From positions 1 through 36,971 of the forward strand of contig CAYQOU010000041.1 of assembly GCA_964419255.1 (NCBI GenBank): a stretch of DNA of 36,971 nucleotides, written 5' to 3'. This DNA comes from CAZPHU01 sp964419255 (GTDB lineage: Bacteria; Fibrobacterota; Chitinivibrionia; Chitinivibrionales; CAYFVL01). The notes under the pieces are model-generated. The model made no database searches, was not told the origin of the DNA, and saw only the letters and a list, made by a program, of their open reading frames with translations. Shown here one piece after another: positions 25,301-31,807 of this stretch. Position numbers and translations under genes: made by a program. How positions within the stretch are numbered: position 1 is the first letter of the stretch; the number at the start of each line of letters is the position of its first letter.

Positions 25301-28300
25301 TTATCCTTCCCATCACCACATCCAGTGAGTTGTACAGGTTTTCCCCCTGATCCTCCACCGTATCAGCATCGATCCTGACGATCGTTCCCTCCATGATATC
25401 TTCAAGCCAGATCGTGAAGATTTTTTCGAAAAACAGGCCTTCCGAATCGGTTGCGCGTACCCGGATGCTGTAGGTGGCTTTTTCTTCGTAATCGAGCACC
25501 GAGGCTGTTTTCAGAACATCGCCATCGATGGAGAAACTGTTGTTATCCGTACTGCCGGTTCCCGAGACAAGCGACCAGGTGTGGCTGTCATTTTCGGTCG
25601 AATCCAGGGCGGTAAAGGTGCCGACAGTCGTGCCGGAAGGCTCCTCTTCTTTAAGCCAGGCGTTTGACAGTGTGATGTCGTGAGGCGGATATATCGGGTA
25701 CAGATTATTGGAAGGAATGACCTCTTTTGACAATGAAGGACTGGACCAGCGAAGCTCAGCGACCGCCGGCCCCCAGTTCTGGTAATATTCGAAAGTTATG
25801 TCATACAGTTCACCTTTAGTGAGTGAGATCGTTCCGCTGTGTTCCGTTAGATCTTGATCTTTCCAGGCCCCAGTCACCACCTGAACACCATCTACCCACA
25901 GCCGTGCACCATCATCGGTATATGTGTAGAATGTATAAGTTTCGGTATGTTGGGGACGAACCTGCCCCCGCCAGCGAACCGAATAGGAGTCGTTGTTCAG
26001 GCCAGTATCCGGACTGTCTTCCTCCCAGTCAAATGATACCACCGTATCTATTCTGTTCATCACAAAGGTATTGAAATTCATACCACTGTAGTATTGCCCG
26101 GTCAACCCTCTTCCCAGAGGCAGGACGGTAATCGTGAATATTTTCTCATAGGTTAGCGCAGCCTTGTCGGTAGTCCTGACACGCACCGAATAGCTTGATT
26201 TCATGCTATGGTCAAACTCCTCTGAGGTTCGGAGTTGATTTCCGTTTATGTTAAAACTGGCATTATCGGTGCTGCCGGTTCCCGGCACAAGCGTATAGGT
26301 AAACGATTCGTTGGTATTGGCATCGGTGGTAGACAACTCCCCGACGACCGTATTGACCGGTTGCTCTTCGGCGACCTGGTCGGAGAACAGCGATATGTCG
26401 GTTGGAGCCACATCGATTTCCGTCGCCACAAGCTCAACCGTATTGGCGGTCACCGATATCTCATAGGTACAGCTGGCCGGAGCGGTACCGATCTCCAGTC
26501 CGTTATCCGTAATGGTACCCGTGCAGGTCATGAGTGTATAGGTTCCCTGGCCGAAACCGGACAATCCGGTGACATCCAGTGTACCATCGAGCGCAAGATC
26601 GCCCGATACCTCTATGCTGTCACGGGAGGAGGCGCCAAGCTCGAAATCGAGCATGGAGGTATTATCCAGGGTAAGCGAGCCGGTAGAAAGCGTTCCCGCA
26701 CCGCCGTCACCGGGAACGATTGTCCCGCCCCGTGCGTCCACGCTTCCGGCAACGGTTCCGGTGCCCGCGAGGGTGGCTGCGACCGTTACCGCACTCTCCG
26801 ACGCCGTCGAACCGTTTACTTTCAGGGTACCGGCCGAAACCGTTGTGGCCCCGGTGTAGGTGTTTGTACCGCAAAGTTCCAGCTCGCCGGCACCGGTTTT
26901 GGTGACACTCCCCGTCCCCCCCACCGCACCGCTTATAGTAATACTGTTGTCGTGGTTGTTATGAATAGTATTGGTACCCGAAATCGTGAAGATTCCGCTG
27001 TATGCCGGATCATACGCCTGGTTGCTTGACGAAGAAAGAGTGGCGCTGTTCATGGTGATATCATTGGAAAAAGTCACCGCTCCGTTTGAGCTTAGCGTAC
27101 CGCCGCTGTTGACCGTGATCGGCGCACTTCCCGCCGCATTGGAGTGTTCGAGTGATACCGTACCGTCATCGATAACCAGTTCGGCAAGTCCGGTCGCCTC
27201 CGCCATGAATGCCACCTGATTGGAGCCCACCTTTGTCAGGGTGTGACTGTTTCCGGTGATACGCGTTCCGGTATTATCCCTGCCGATATCGAATCGCCCG
27301 CCATCATTACCGATAGATGCATCGCTTCCCAGAGCAATCTGACGAATCGCCCGGAGCTGATCGGCACCGGTGTTGATCAGCGCTCCTGTCGATGCATCGA
27401 CCTGCCCGTTGATCGTAATACCCTGTGTATAGTCGTCCAGTTCCTGCCCGTTAATATCGAGGGCTGCGCCTGTACTGATGGTAATATCGTTGGAAGTGTT
27501 CCCAAGAGCCGAAGCGCTTCCGGCCATAAGAATGCCGTTTGCGATCACCAGATCACCGCTGAATGTATTGGTTCCGGATAAGAGGATGGTGCCGTCGCCG
27601 TCTGTGGTCAACTGGTGGCTGCCGGTCACTGCCCCCGAAATGGTAATCTGGTCGTAGGAGTCGGATGCGCCGATGGAGCTGTTGCCTTGAAGGGTAATGG
27701 TTCCGGGCCAGATAGGTGTATCACTCTCCGCATCCATGGGAGTTCTTAGTGCCCCGGGGAAATCCATGCCGGTCCCGTTGATATTGAGCTGCTCGGAAGC
27801 GTAGGTAGTCGTTCCAGAGATTGTTGCGCATGCCCCCGAGCTGACAGTTGTCGCGCTGTCGGTATTTCCCAGAGCATTGGCGTGAAGAAGTACAGTTTCC
27901 CCATCATAGAGGTATGTCGCTCCGGTGTAGACATTGTTCCCGGCGAGTCTCATCTGGCCGTTTCCGTACTTTTTCAACCCGCTGCTTCCATCGATTGCGG
28001 CACTTATGGTTGTCGGCACATCAACCTGTACGCCATTAAAGGAACCAAGGTCGATCGTGCCGGTGGTGAGCTCGTACTGGCCGCTCAAAAAACTGAGGCT
28101 GTCGACGTTCTGAGTGCCATCAACAACTATGGTATATGGCCCCCCTGAGCCGGTGAATGTTGCGGAGGCGTCATCATCTGGCCAGGCAAGAAGCGCTGTG
28201 CCATCACCCACCGTCTCGCTCCAGTAGCTGTCTACTCCCCAGGTACCATTTCCCTCCTGAATGCCCGCGGAGGTGCTGTTATCCCAGGTGTAGTCGACTG

Positions 28301-29075
28301 TTGCATCCTCCCATGAGGACTGATCAAAGGATGCATAGACGCCCCCTTGCGCATCATGGCCATACCCCACTCGTCCGCTGCTGTGAGTAGCATCGGTAAT
28401 AACTCCAAGCAGTGAATCATCGAGGAATATGGAAAATTGTGAGCCGTCCAATTCAATTTTGACCGTTTGGGTAGCATTTCCTTTATAATTGAGGTTTTTG
28501 AATGAACCGACCGGATTCTGGGAGTCCCAATTCACGGTATTCTTAAATACTCTGACTTGGTTCTGTTCTGTATGACCACTGAGGGTTTGTATGTACATGG
28601 CAAGATAATAGTAGTTGCTTGCATTGGTAAATCGAAATACCACACCGCCATGACGGCTTGTGCTGCTGCCACTTGTTTTGATGGTTGCCGTAAATGTACC
28701 GTTATTCTTACAGGCATACTCGTTTATCAAAAGAGCAGCCGTTGCCTCGTTATTATCAGGTTTGGCGAATCCATTACTTTCGCTCCATCCTCTGGTTCCA
28801 ACAGTGTCCCATCCATTCAGGGGACTTACGGAATGGTTATCGAAAAAGCTTCCGGCCACAACCGGCATGGCGGCACACAAGAGAAGAAGTGTTGCGGAGA
28901 GGATGCGTGCACAGAGAGTGGTAGAGTATGGAGGGTATGCCAGTCGGGAGCATAGCCAAGTGAGTCTCCCTTCCGCATATACCCTTTGGGGCATACACGG
29001 GTGGGCGTCTGCAGTTTCTGTTCTCACACCGATTCCCGACCGCACATGTCGACCTTTAGCTGGAGAAATCTTCAT
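19392..29075 (-). CDS. Giant mosaic surface protein with PATR modules and FlgD/T9SS-type tail
   Basis: The protein has about 3,230 residues. A hydrophobic signal region (ILSATLLLLCAAMPVVAG, genomic ~28850) is followed by a concanavalin-like N-terminal domain (to ~28300), a PATR-type beta-strand module (~28300-26415), a cadherin-like domain (~26410-26130), a PA14 domain beginning GLTGQYYSG (~26105-25690), a second cadherin-like domain (~25690-25390) and a parallel-beta-helix-like stretch with TNC/NNST repeats (~25385-24510). A second PATR module (~24505-22990) precedes a beta-rich region, a LamG-like domain (~22200-21640) and a further region with a dockerin-like GDLNQDGFN motif. The tail, NYPNPFRGITAIRFELPE onward, is a FlgD-like T9SS type-A sorting domain; there is no autotransporter barrel. 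The start is uncertain: an in-frame TTG at 29120 lies about 6 nt after the predicted transcription start, so ATG 29075 (or GTG 29045, preceded by AAAGG) is more plausible. Function is probably adhesion or matrix binding. Confidence 0.85.
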   Translation of the reverse strand: MKISPAKGRHVRSGIGVRTETADAHPCMPQRVYAEGRLTWLCSRLAYPPYSTTLCARILSATLLLLCAAMPVVAGSFFDNHSVSPLNGWDTVGTRGWSESNGFAKPDNNEATAALLINEYACKNNGTFTATIKTSGSSTSRHGGVVFRFTNASNYYYLAMYIQTLSGHTEQNQVRVFKNTVNWDSQNPVGSFKNLNYKGNATQTVKIELDGSQFSIFLDDSLLGVITDATHSSGRVGYGHDAQGGVYASFDQSSWEDATVDYTWDNSTSAGIQEGNGTWGVDSYWSETVGDGTALLAWPDDDASATFTGSGGPYTIVVDGTQNVDSLSFLSGQYELTTGTIDLGSFNGVQVDVPTTISAAIDGSSGLKKYGNGQMRLAGNNVYTGATYLYDGETVLLHANALGNTDSATTVSSGACATISGTTTYASEQLNINGTGMDFPGALRTPMDAESDTPIWPGTITLQGNSSIGASDSYDQITISGAVTGSHQLTTDGDGTILLSGTNTFSGDLVIANGILMAGSASALGNTSNDITISTGAALDINGQELDDYTQGITINGQVDASTGALINTGADQLRAIRQIALGSDASIGNDGGRFDIGRDNTGTRITGNSHTLTKVGSNQVAFMAEATGLAELVIDDGTVSLEHSNAAGSAPITVNSGGTLSSNGAVTFSNDITMNSATLSSSSNQAYDPAYSGIFTISGTNTIHNNHDNSITISGAVGGTGSVTKTGAGELELCGTNTYTGATTVSAGTLKVNGSTASESAVTVAATLAGTGTVAGSVDARGGTIVPGDGGAGTLSTGSLTLDNTSMLDFELGASSRDSIEVSGDLALDGTLDVTGLSGFGQGTYTLMTCTGTITDNGLEIGTAPASCTYEISVTANTVELVATEIDVAPTDISLFSDQVAEEQPVNTVVGELSTTDANTNESFTYTLVPGTGSTDNASFNINGNQLRTSEEFDHSMKSSYSVRVRTTDKAALTYEKIFTITVLPLGRGLTGQYYSGMNFNTFVMNRIDTVVSFDWEEDSPDTGLNNDSYSVRWRGQVRPQHTETYTFYTYTDDGARLWVDGVQVVTGAWKDQDLTEHSGTISLTKGELYDITFEYYQNWGPAVAELRWSSPSLSKEVIPSNNLYPIYPPHDITLSNAWLKEEEPSGTTVGTFTALDSTENDSHTWSLVSGTGSTDNNSFSIDGDVLKTASVLDYEEKATYSIRVRATDSEGLFFEKIFTIWLEDIMEGTIVRIDADTVEDQGENLYNSLDVVMGRINSGQLSPDYVLFIGEDQDTYTMTQSCDRDLGKKITFIGESTDPDMFPIINRSEPIEYYDFFGRNDVYFERLIFTGEHEFKPQNNTSTTLSFTNCVVRDFSNSVGFINLENGSGKPIIFTNCLFEGNTTVFSINFWGTDPELTITNCTFDNNSTVFANDPGINDLERTSIKNCVFTNNSTTFSGANLKAKTSYSLTSESISGYGTNCEQGDPDYVSSTRDIPSDWGIFATSPASDMGSTVGAPAKDISGYFRKDNPDAGCWEVQTADYTWDVSTNAGIDVGDGTWGTDDYWTLTDGDGTVLQAWPGEGNTATFAGEDGAYSITVNGIQNADSLSFLRTGYTLSGGEITLSDNASVYVSSQKNATISTAISGSSGFNLYGDGHLTVDGANTFSGAVTLSGGILETGSSAALGNSANAITVSSGAVMDINGQNLQNYTENIVINGQFDDSTGALINTGAEQQYAIRQIALGSDAAIGSNDDRFDIGRDYTGVRITGNNHTLTKVGTNYIGFVAEANDLAELIVDEGIVSLENANAAGTAPITINSGGNLTAWGDLTFSNAITLNDGATISSNWWADGYTFTYNGSVSVNGSATLNSDGTNVVFFGGIIGGTGSIHKTGGATVIVSGSNTYTGATTISEGTLVVNGSTDASSTVSVQSGATLGGTGNVGGAVEIADSGHIAPGHIGAGTLSTGSLNLNNASELDFELGTQSDRIDVTGDLTLDGVLHIDERAGFDVGTYTLMTYTGTLTDNELSVGPAPLEYVYLISAEEGEVTLTVTHARELLPITVKHNIDAGTSDTCLVYTDDWSIVFDEAQGGQISFLSNQPDGGGTNQVYGSNQRNLFSIQFQDASYVETGVLQMVETTPFYAIVRNTYTLNNITFTEEYTVYGSGRAYVTVTADNHSGSNQTAQLSFLTFRHDVGSPLRKAAEQNAWECPYVLNAESNDSQQFDILFAVYDLWRDATTFTDDDVLGYSCIGYTDDSYTFGQGVRESWDFLIDFGGKTYNDTSELTHDIVADYRTPDSLAFIAGSRGMEKAWEYELQAHWTFDDESGNTARDHSGANRHAVVTGSFTDGRWNGALSLNGSQNATCPDHEDFGGTYHMAVMGWVKAASFDGNAVVAGKHNGSAGWKLTGNGSGQLSLHLDGDVLSSNTSIDDNQWHHVAASYSVETDEVELFVDGKLDAVFTGEYAAHANSSDLVMGDGLSGLLDDVRYYSKPVSDHTLKSIYQIGYRSSNGWYHTRADNNNTMHLLVDGSNPRRHFPTFRIDNYWASSKPAPGCVVLDGVTLSEGSDYHAVFDNERHTLTLGLNKILRREDVQLYIDDDNTENHQRVGETPKMSWGVDQLGSTDYVWVKNFAGNTFGDDTSNQWYVNWNMSTAGSAQPARDGEIWYMASSVEHPHLEIDTSSSNLIPGSEDEAYYSTMGSYDLWQNDVQLRSSQSVQNEFTYTVLESSTVRFVMRVNERQISADGQNYRLITQWTVYPTGQIFRYDSVYQCSSAPEELIYGWYMDDQSYSSVYLNRQEKRGGVLYSDDFPDYSVSWLTMKNADGYHPQPFDSDTLFSISDQYRAGVGFFESSLPEIWNSSKLETVVYLDMQHTNMDNLFIDSVGNGVQYIGMHGGDALHMNTGTLLSGVNAEEGDLNQDGFNEQEGAYCIEAENNTVNFRIPAHGDTCRFNPAFRITNYYAATKPQYVHAYTASDTATLLEGYQYNAYYNRANHELIIQIDSIFCDTTSIYISSDISLAVQMSSFGALPGDGCDTIYWRTESEQENLGYFIHRRIQPSYFDSLSSRADSSESPAVALYKSKKIAAIDTGWIRINPDIIPGAESGVSHGSRDYLYVDDDVHNNVMYEYRLEAFDFDNVAEIVSPVVQVMPMPRLPLKYRLMPNYPNPFRGITAIRFELPEKSRVSLSIFNMQGRLIRRLITPENIIPAGSHSTHWDGKNDYGRPVGSGPFIYRFSGKNFRKTRVMIKMD
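22990..24505 (-). repeat. PATR module B of the giant surface gene (internal duplication)
   Basis: It encodes DYTWDVSTNAGIDVGDGTWG through TYTLMTYTGTLTDNELSVG. It aligns block for block with module A upstream in the same gene, including STGALINTGAEQQYAIRQIA, ALGSDAAIG, RFDIGRDYTGVRITGN and GAGTLSTGSLNLNN. Confidence 0.85.
26415..28300 (-). repeat. PATR module A of the giant surface gene (internal duplication)
   Basis: It encodes DYTWDNSTSAGIQEGNGTWG through TYTLMTCTGTITDNGLEIG. It is longer than module B by an insertion after the first VLLHANALGN block. PATR-type signature: KTGAGELELCGTNTYTGATT followed by VSAGTLKVNG. Confidence 0.85.
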
Positions 29076-29132
29076 ACGATATCGTAGATATAACTGCATC
29101 AGACCGTTATTTGGATACAATTATACCTTTTT

Positions 29133-29161
29133 ATTATAGGGAGAATGGGAGGAAAGGTCAA
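29133..29161 (-). promoter_or_regulatory. Near-perfect sigma-70 promoter of the giant surface gene
   Basis: TTGACC (plus 29156-29161) and TATAAT (plus 29133-29138) are separated by exactly 17 bp on the minus strand, which is 11 of 12 consensus bases. A second TATAAT lies 13 bp further downstream. Constitutive, strong transcription is expected, unlike the sigma-54 signals on neighbouring genes. Confidence 0.7.
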
Positions 29162-29193
29162 GAGCAAAGGCTTAAGCCCCTCTGCAGTAGCAG

Positions 29194-29280
29194 CTAAGGT
29201 GAAAAGGCACGGCAATCAGGTGATCGGCAGGTTTTTGGCTTGACTTTGAATTCCACATCACATATATTGGGTCCAGGCAT
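29194..29280 (-). CDS. 28-codon cysteine-containing open frame with strong Shine-Dalgarno
   Basis: ATG at 29280 follows AAAGGAGG by 6-7 nt. The predicted peptide (MPGPNICDVEFKVKPK then TCRSPDCRAFSP) contains three cysteines. It resembles no family I recognise, and may be the N-terminal stump of a decayed mobile-element gene next to a repeat-caused assembly gap, or a real small protein. Confidence 0.3.
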   Translation of the reverse strand: MPGPNICDVEFKVKPKTCRSPDCRAFSP

Positions 29281-29419
29281 GATATGCCTCCTTTCTTTGA
29301 TGGGGTGTGAATAGGGGCTCTTGGTCTTCTTTCTTTGACTTCGGACACTCGCTTGAACCATGAGCCCTATTTTTTTCAGAATTCAGAATTAAAAGCCAGG
29401 AATTATGTAAACACCCCCC

Positions 29420-29519
29420 NNNNNNNNNNNNNNNNNNNNNNNNNNNNNNNNNNNNNNNNNNNNNNNNNNNNNNNNNNNNNNNNNNNNNNNNNNNNNNNNN
29501 NNNNNNNNNNNNNNNNNNN
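29420..29519. other. Assembly gap of 100 N
   Basis: A run of exactly 100 N, the usual placeholder for a scaffold join of unknown length. The preceding bases end in a C6 run. Confidence 0.98.
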
Positions 29520-29570
29520 TTTCCAAAAAATAATAATAACAACACTGCTTTTGCCTCAAGGCATTTGAGT

Positions 29571-29601
29571 GACTCATCTACTCAGGACCACTTAGTTTAA
29601 A
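29571..29601. repeat. Diverged copy of the right arm of the 19062-19124 hairpin
   Basis: Aligned without gaps to 19094-19124, it shows 23 of 31 identities, and all eight differences are transitions. The left arm, if present, would lie in or near the assembly gap. Both copies sit upstream of plus-strand genes on either side of the giant surface gene. Confidence 0.4.
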
Positions 29602-29686
29602 TACAATTAAATATCCCCTGTTTCCCTGATTTATTTTACTATTCAATCCATCGTATTCTACCCTCGTATCGTAAGGAAAACGACCT

Positions 29687-30457
29687 ATGCGTAGTACTCG
29701 ATTCAGAATCATCACAGGCGGTGTGCTCTTTTTGCTTGCCGCCCTTATGGCCTCCCCCAACGCCGAGCCGATTTCGACGGATGCGGTGGAGCTTTCTCAG
29801 GATTCTCAGGACAGTGTTTCGACCGCGCCGAAGGGCAAAACGCCCGCCCCTGCTCAAAAAGCTTCTCCCGAGATGGTGCTGCAGCCCGGGGAGGCTCTTG
29901 TGCTCAGTACGCTGCCGGATACCGGCTTTCTCAATGGTGTGTATCCGGTGGATGATCAGGGGTATGCACATTTTCCCGTGGTGGGAATGGTTAAAGTTGC
30001 CGGCATTCCGATTCCACAGCTTCAGGAGAATCTCAAGCAGGAGTTTATCGACTATCTTCGCTACCCCACCCTTACCGTCAAACCGCTGATCAGGGTCAGC
30101 CTGATGGGTGGCTTTGCCCGTCCGGGGCTCTACTATGTGAGTCCCTCCTCCAATCTGTGGGAGGCTGTGCGGATGGGAGGCGGCATGCAGAGAAAGGACG
30201 GAATCGAGAAGCTGAGATGGAAACGGGACCGCGAGTTTGTGGCAAAGGATGTCGTGCCATACTTTCAGTCGGGAAACTCCCTGCGAGCCATCGGGTTCAA
30301 ATCCGGCGACCAGCTGCTGGTCACCCAACGCCCCGACCGAACCGGTTGGGAAGTATTTCGCCAGGAAATACTGCCAGTGCTCTCGGCTGTACTCAGCACC
30401 GCAACCACCGCCGCATCGCTGTACCTGACCTATGAGGCATGGAATGATAATAGATAG
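29687..30457 (+). CDS. Wza-like polysaccharide export protein
   Basis: This 256-aa periplasmic/outer-membrane export protein has a signal peptide (residues 1-26) and a Pro/Ala-rich linker. It continues with a Poly_export domain at about 63-134 (VLQPGEALVLSTL, VDDQGYAHFPVVGMVKVAG, YLRYPTLTV) and an SLBB-like domain from about 135 (RVSLMGGFARPGLYYVSP, LWEAVRMGGGM). A hydrophobic C-terminal segment follows at about 228-248. Unlike Wza there is no lipobox cysteine. AAGGA lies 9 nt before the ATG. No chain-length regulator or exosortase gene is beside it; in PEP-CTERM systems such export proteins (XrtA-associated EpsE-like) accompany the sorting machinery. Confidence 0.88.
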   Translation: MRSTRFRIITGGVLFLLAALMASPNAEPISTDAVELSQDSQDSVSTAPKGKTPAPAQKASPEMVLQPGEALVLSTLPDTGFLNGVYPVDDQGYAHFPVVGMVKVAGIPIPQLQENLKQEFIDYLRYPTLTVKPLIRVSLMGGFARPGLYYVSPSSNLWEAVRMGGGMQRKDGIEKLRWKRDREFVAKDVVPYFQSGNSLRAIGFKSGDQLLVTQRPDRTGWEVFRQEILPVLSAVLSTATTAASLYLTYEAWNDNR

Positions 30458-30828
30458 TGCGATGTGAAAATGATGGAATGAATATAAACGTCCATTAACC
30501 GTAAAAATCTGTTTACGAGACAGCTTTGTTTCTACTTGTCTTGTCAGATCCGCTTTTTTCACCTGTCTTCCGTATCAAGTCCTTACCGCTGAAGTGGGCG
30601 TGGACGGCGGCAGGAGGAGGGGGTCTAAGAGGTAGCCTGCAGAGCAAATCTTTAGGCGGTTTTGAACCGACAAATCCTCGCGTTGGCGAGGGTGCCCAAA
30701 AGGGTCTATTTGAATTAAAATTGTTCTGACCAGAAGGAAGATTAATTAATAATGTATTCGTCTTTTACCGGTCTTTAGATTATCTTTCCGAGTGACCGGG
30801 CATCCGCGCCCTGCTGCGATGAATCACG
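30458..30828. other. Intergenic stretch with clustered hairpins, possible repeat element
   Basis: There is no reliable gene. Two tight hairpins lie close together: CGGTT-TTG-AACCG (30657-30669) and CCTCGC-GTTG-GCGAGG (30676-30691), followed by GGGTGCCC. The G-rich segment 30600-30720 differs in composition from the AT-rich DNA around it. Confidence 0.4.
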
Positions 30829-30863
30829 AAAAAGAGGCGGAAAGCTTTTTAGCCTTCCGCCTC
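30829..30863 (-). terminator. Intrinsic terminator of the first PEP-CTERM gene
   Basis: GAGGCGGAA (30834-30842) pairs with TTCCGCCTC (30855-30863), with an inner GCT/AGC stem, and is followed on the minus strand by TTTTT. Confidence 0.85.
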
Positions 30864-30924
30864 TTCTACCCTCAATGTACTTCCCTCAAATGCACTACAC
30901 AAGTAGTGCCATTCTTAGATTTCA

Positions 30925-31530
30925 TTATCTCCGTTTTTTGATTCGAGCCATACCAAACAGGCTCAACATTGCTGCTCCCAGAAGGGAAAGAGTGGCCGGT
31001 TCGGGTACGGATGCGATATCGATGCCGGCTACGGTGAATTCGCTTACCAGTCTTTCCGGACATCCACCCGGATATAATGTGATATAATCGACACTTTCCC
31101 CGATATCGAAAGTCAGCGTGCCATCGTCATTAATCGCGCTGAAATTTCCATTCTCACCGCTACTCAGAGTATATCCGACCTCTTCATCCCAGGAGAGAAA
31201 CCAGAGAGATTCATGATTAAGATTATTCACCGAAACCGAGCTGAGATACGTTGTCTCATCAAAGGATATGGTGAGTTTTTCCGGGTAGTCTATTTCGTTG
31301 CTGTTGTCAAAAAGCCGGCCGGGGCGATCGATTCCTATTCCATGCTCACTGTCCCATACAAGCTCAGAACGTTCCGGTGAGGCATGAAGCGTTATGCCAT
31401 ACTGTTCACTGTAATAGGGGTTTTCGGAGTCGATGTTCGAAAATTCTTCGTCTGTAAAATCTATATAAGCTGCGAATGAGGCTGAAACGGTTAGAAGCAC
31501 ACCCAGTGCCCCTGAAAAAAGGCGACGCAT
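30925..31530 (-). CDS. PEP-CTERM surface protein
   Basis: This 201-aa exported protein has a signal peptide (residues 1-20, MRRLFSGALGVLLTVSASFA). The C-terminal tripartite PEP-CTERM signal starts at residue 175: VPEPATLSLLGAAML, a hydrophobic helix, then ARIKKRR. The family is exported by Sec and processed by an exosortase. The middle resembles the short, Asp/Glu-rich DUF-type PEP-CTERM proteins, and no specific domain is recognised. AAGGGAA lies 8 nt before the ATG. The gene is monocistronic, with its own sigma-54-like promoter and terminator. Confidence 0.85.
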   Translation of the reverse strand: MRRLFSGALGVLLTVSASFAAYIDFTDEEFSNIDSENPYYSEQYGITLHASPERSELVWDSEHGIGIDRPGRLFDNSNEIDYPEKLTISFDETTYLSSVSVNNLNHESLWFLSWDEEVGYTLSSGENGNFSAINDDGTLTFDIGESVDYITLYPGGCPERLVSEFTVAGIDIASVPEPATLSLLGAAMLSLFGMARIKKRR

Positions 31531-31576
31531 AAGAATTCCCTTTCATAAGGTTTTAAATGAACGAAAACATTTATCG

Positions 31577-31592
31577 AGCAAATTCTATGCCG
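31577..31592 (-). promoter_or_regulatory. Sigma-54 promoter of the first PEP-CTERM gene
   Basis: CGGCATAGAATTTGCT on the minus strand has GG-N10-GC spacing and the TTTGCT -12 element shared with the other two PEP-CTERM promoters. It lies 46 nt upstream of the start codon. Confidence 0.65.
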
Positions 31593-31751
31593 ACGCGAAA
31601 AGCTTTGGGATGAACCAGAAAGACAGAAAAAAATGAGGGTACACGAAGCAACGTGTAAGATTTCACAGGCAGGTGTCGGAAAGCCTTACACCGCATATCT
31701 TTGGCAGCAGCTGTATTTGCAGGGTTATGGATGTTTCGAGGAGGAGGCTGA

Positions 31752-31783
31752 TAAAAGAGAGGCGCTTGGGAAAGCGCCTCTCT
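31752..31783 (-). terminator. Intrinsic terminator of the second PEP-CTERM gene
   Basis: AGAGAGGCGCT (31756-31766) pairs perfectly with AGCGCCTCTCT (31773-31783). On the minus strand the stem is followed by TTTTAT. Confidence 0.85.
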
Positions 31784-31807
31784 CTGGTACCAGAAATGTA
31801 TCCTGTA

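Larger units (their letters stand above)
29281..29686. other. Intergenic stretch with hairpin and assembly gap
   Basis: No convincing gene is visible. GGGCTC-T-TGG (29315-29324) pairs with CCA-T-GAGCCC (29358-29367), a 9-bp imperfect stem. The gap is followed by AT-rich DNA and by the diverged repeat at 29571-29601 before the export-protein gene. Confidence 0.5.

Noticed and set aside
29639..30562. Minus-strand 307-codon frame opposite the export-protein gene
   Set aside because: The plus-strand gene has a signal peptide, Poly_export and SLBB motifs and a good ribosome site; the antisense frame has low-complexity, His/Gly-rich composition.
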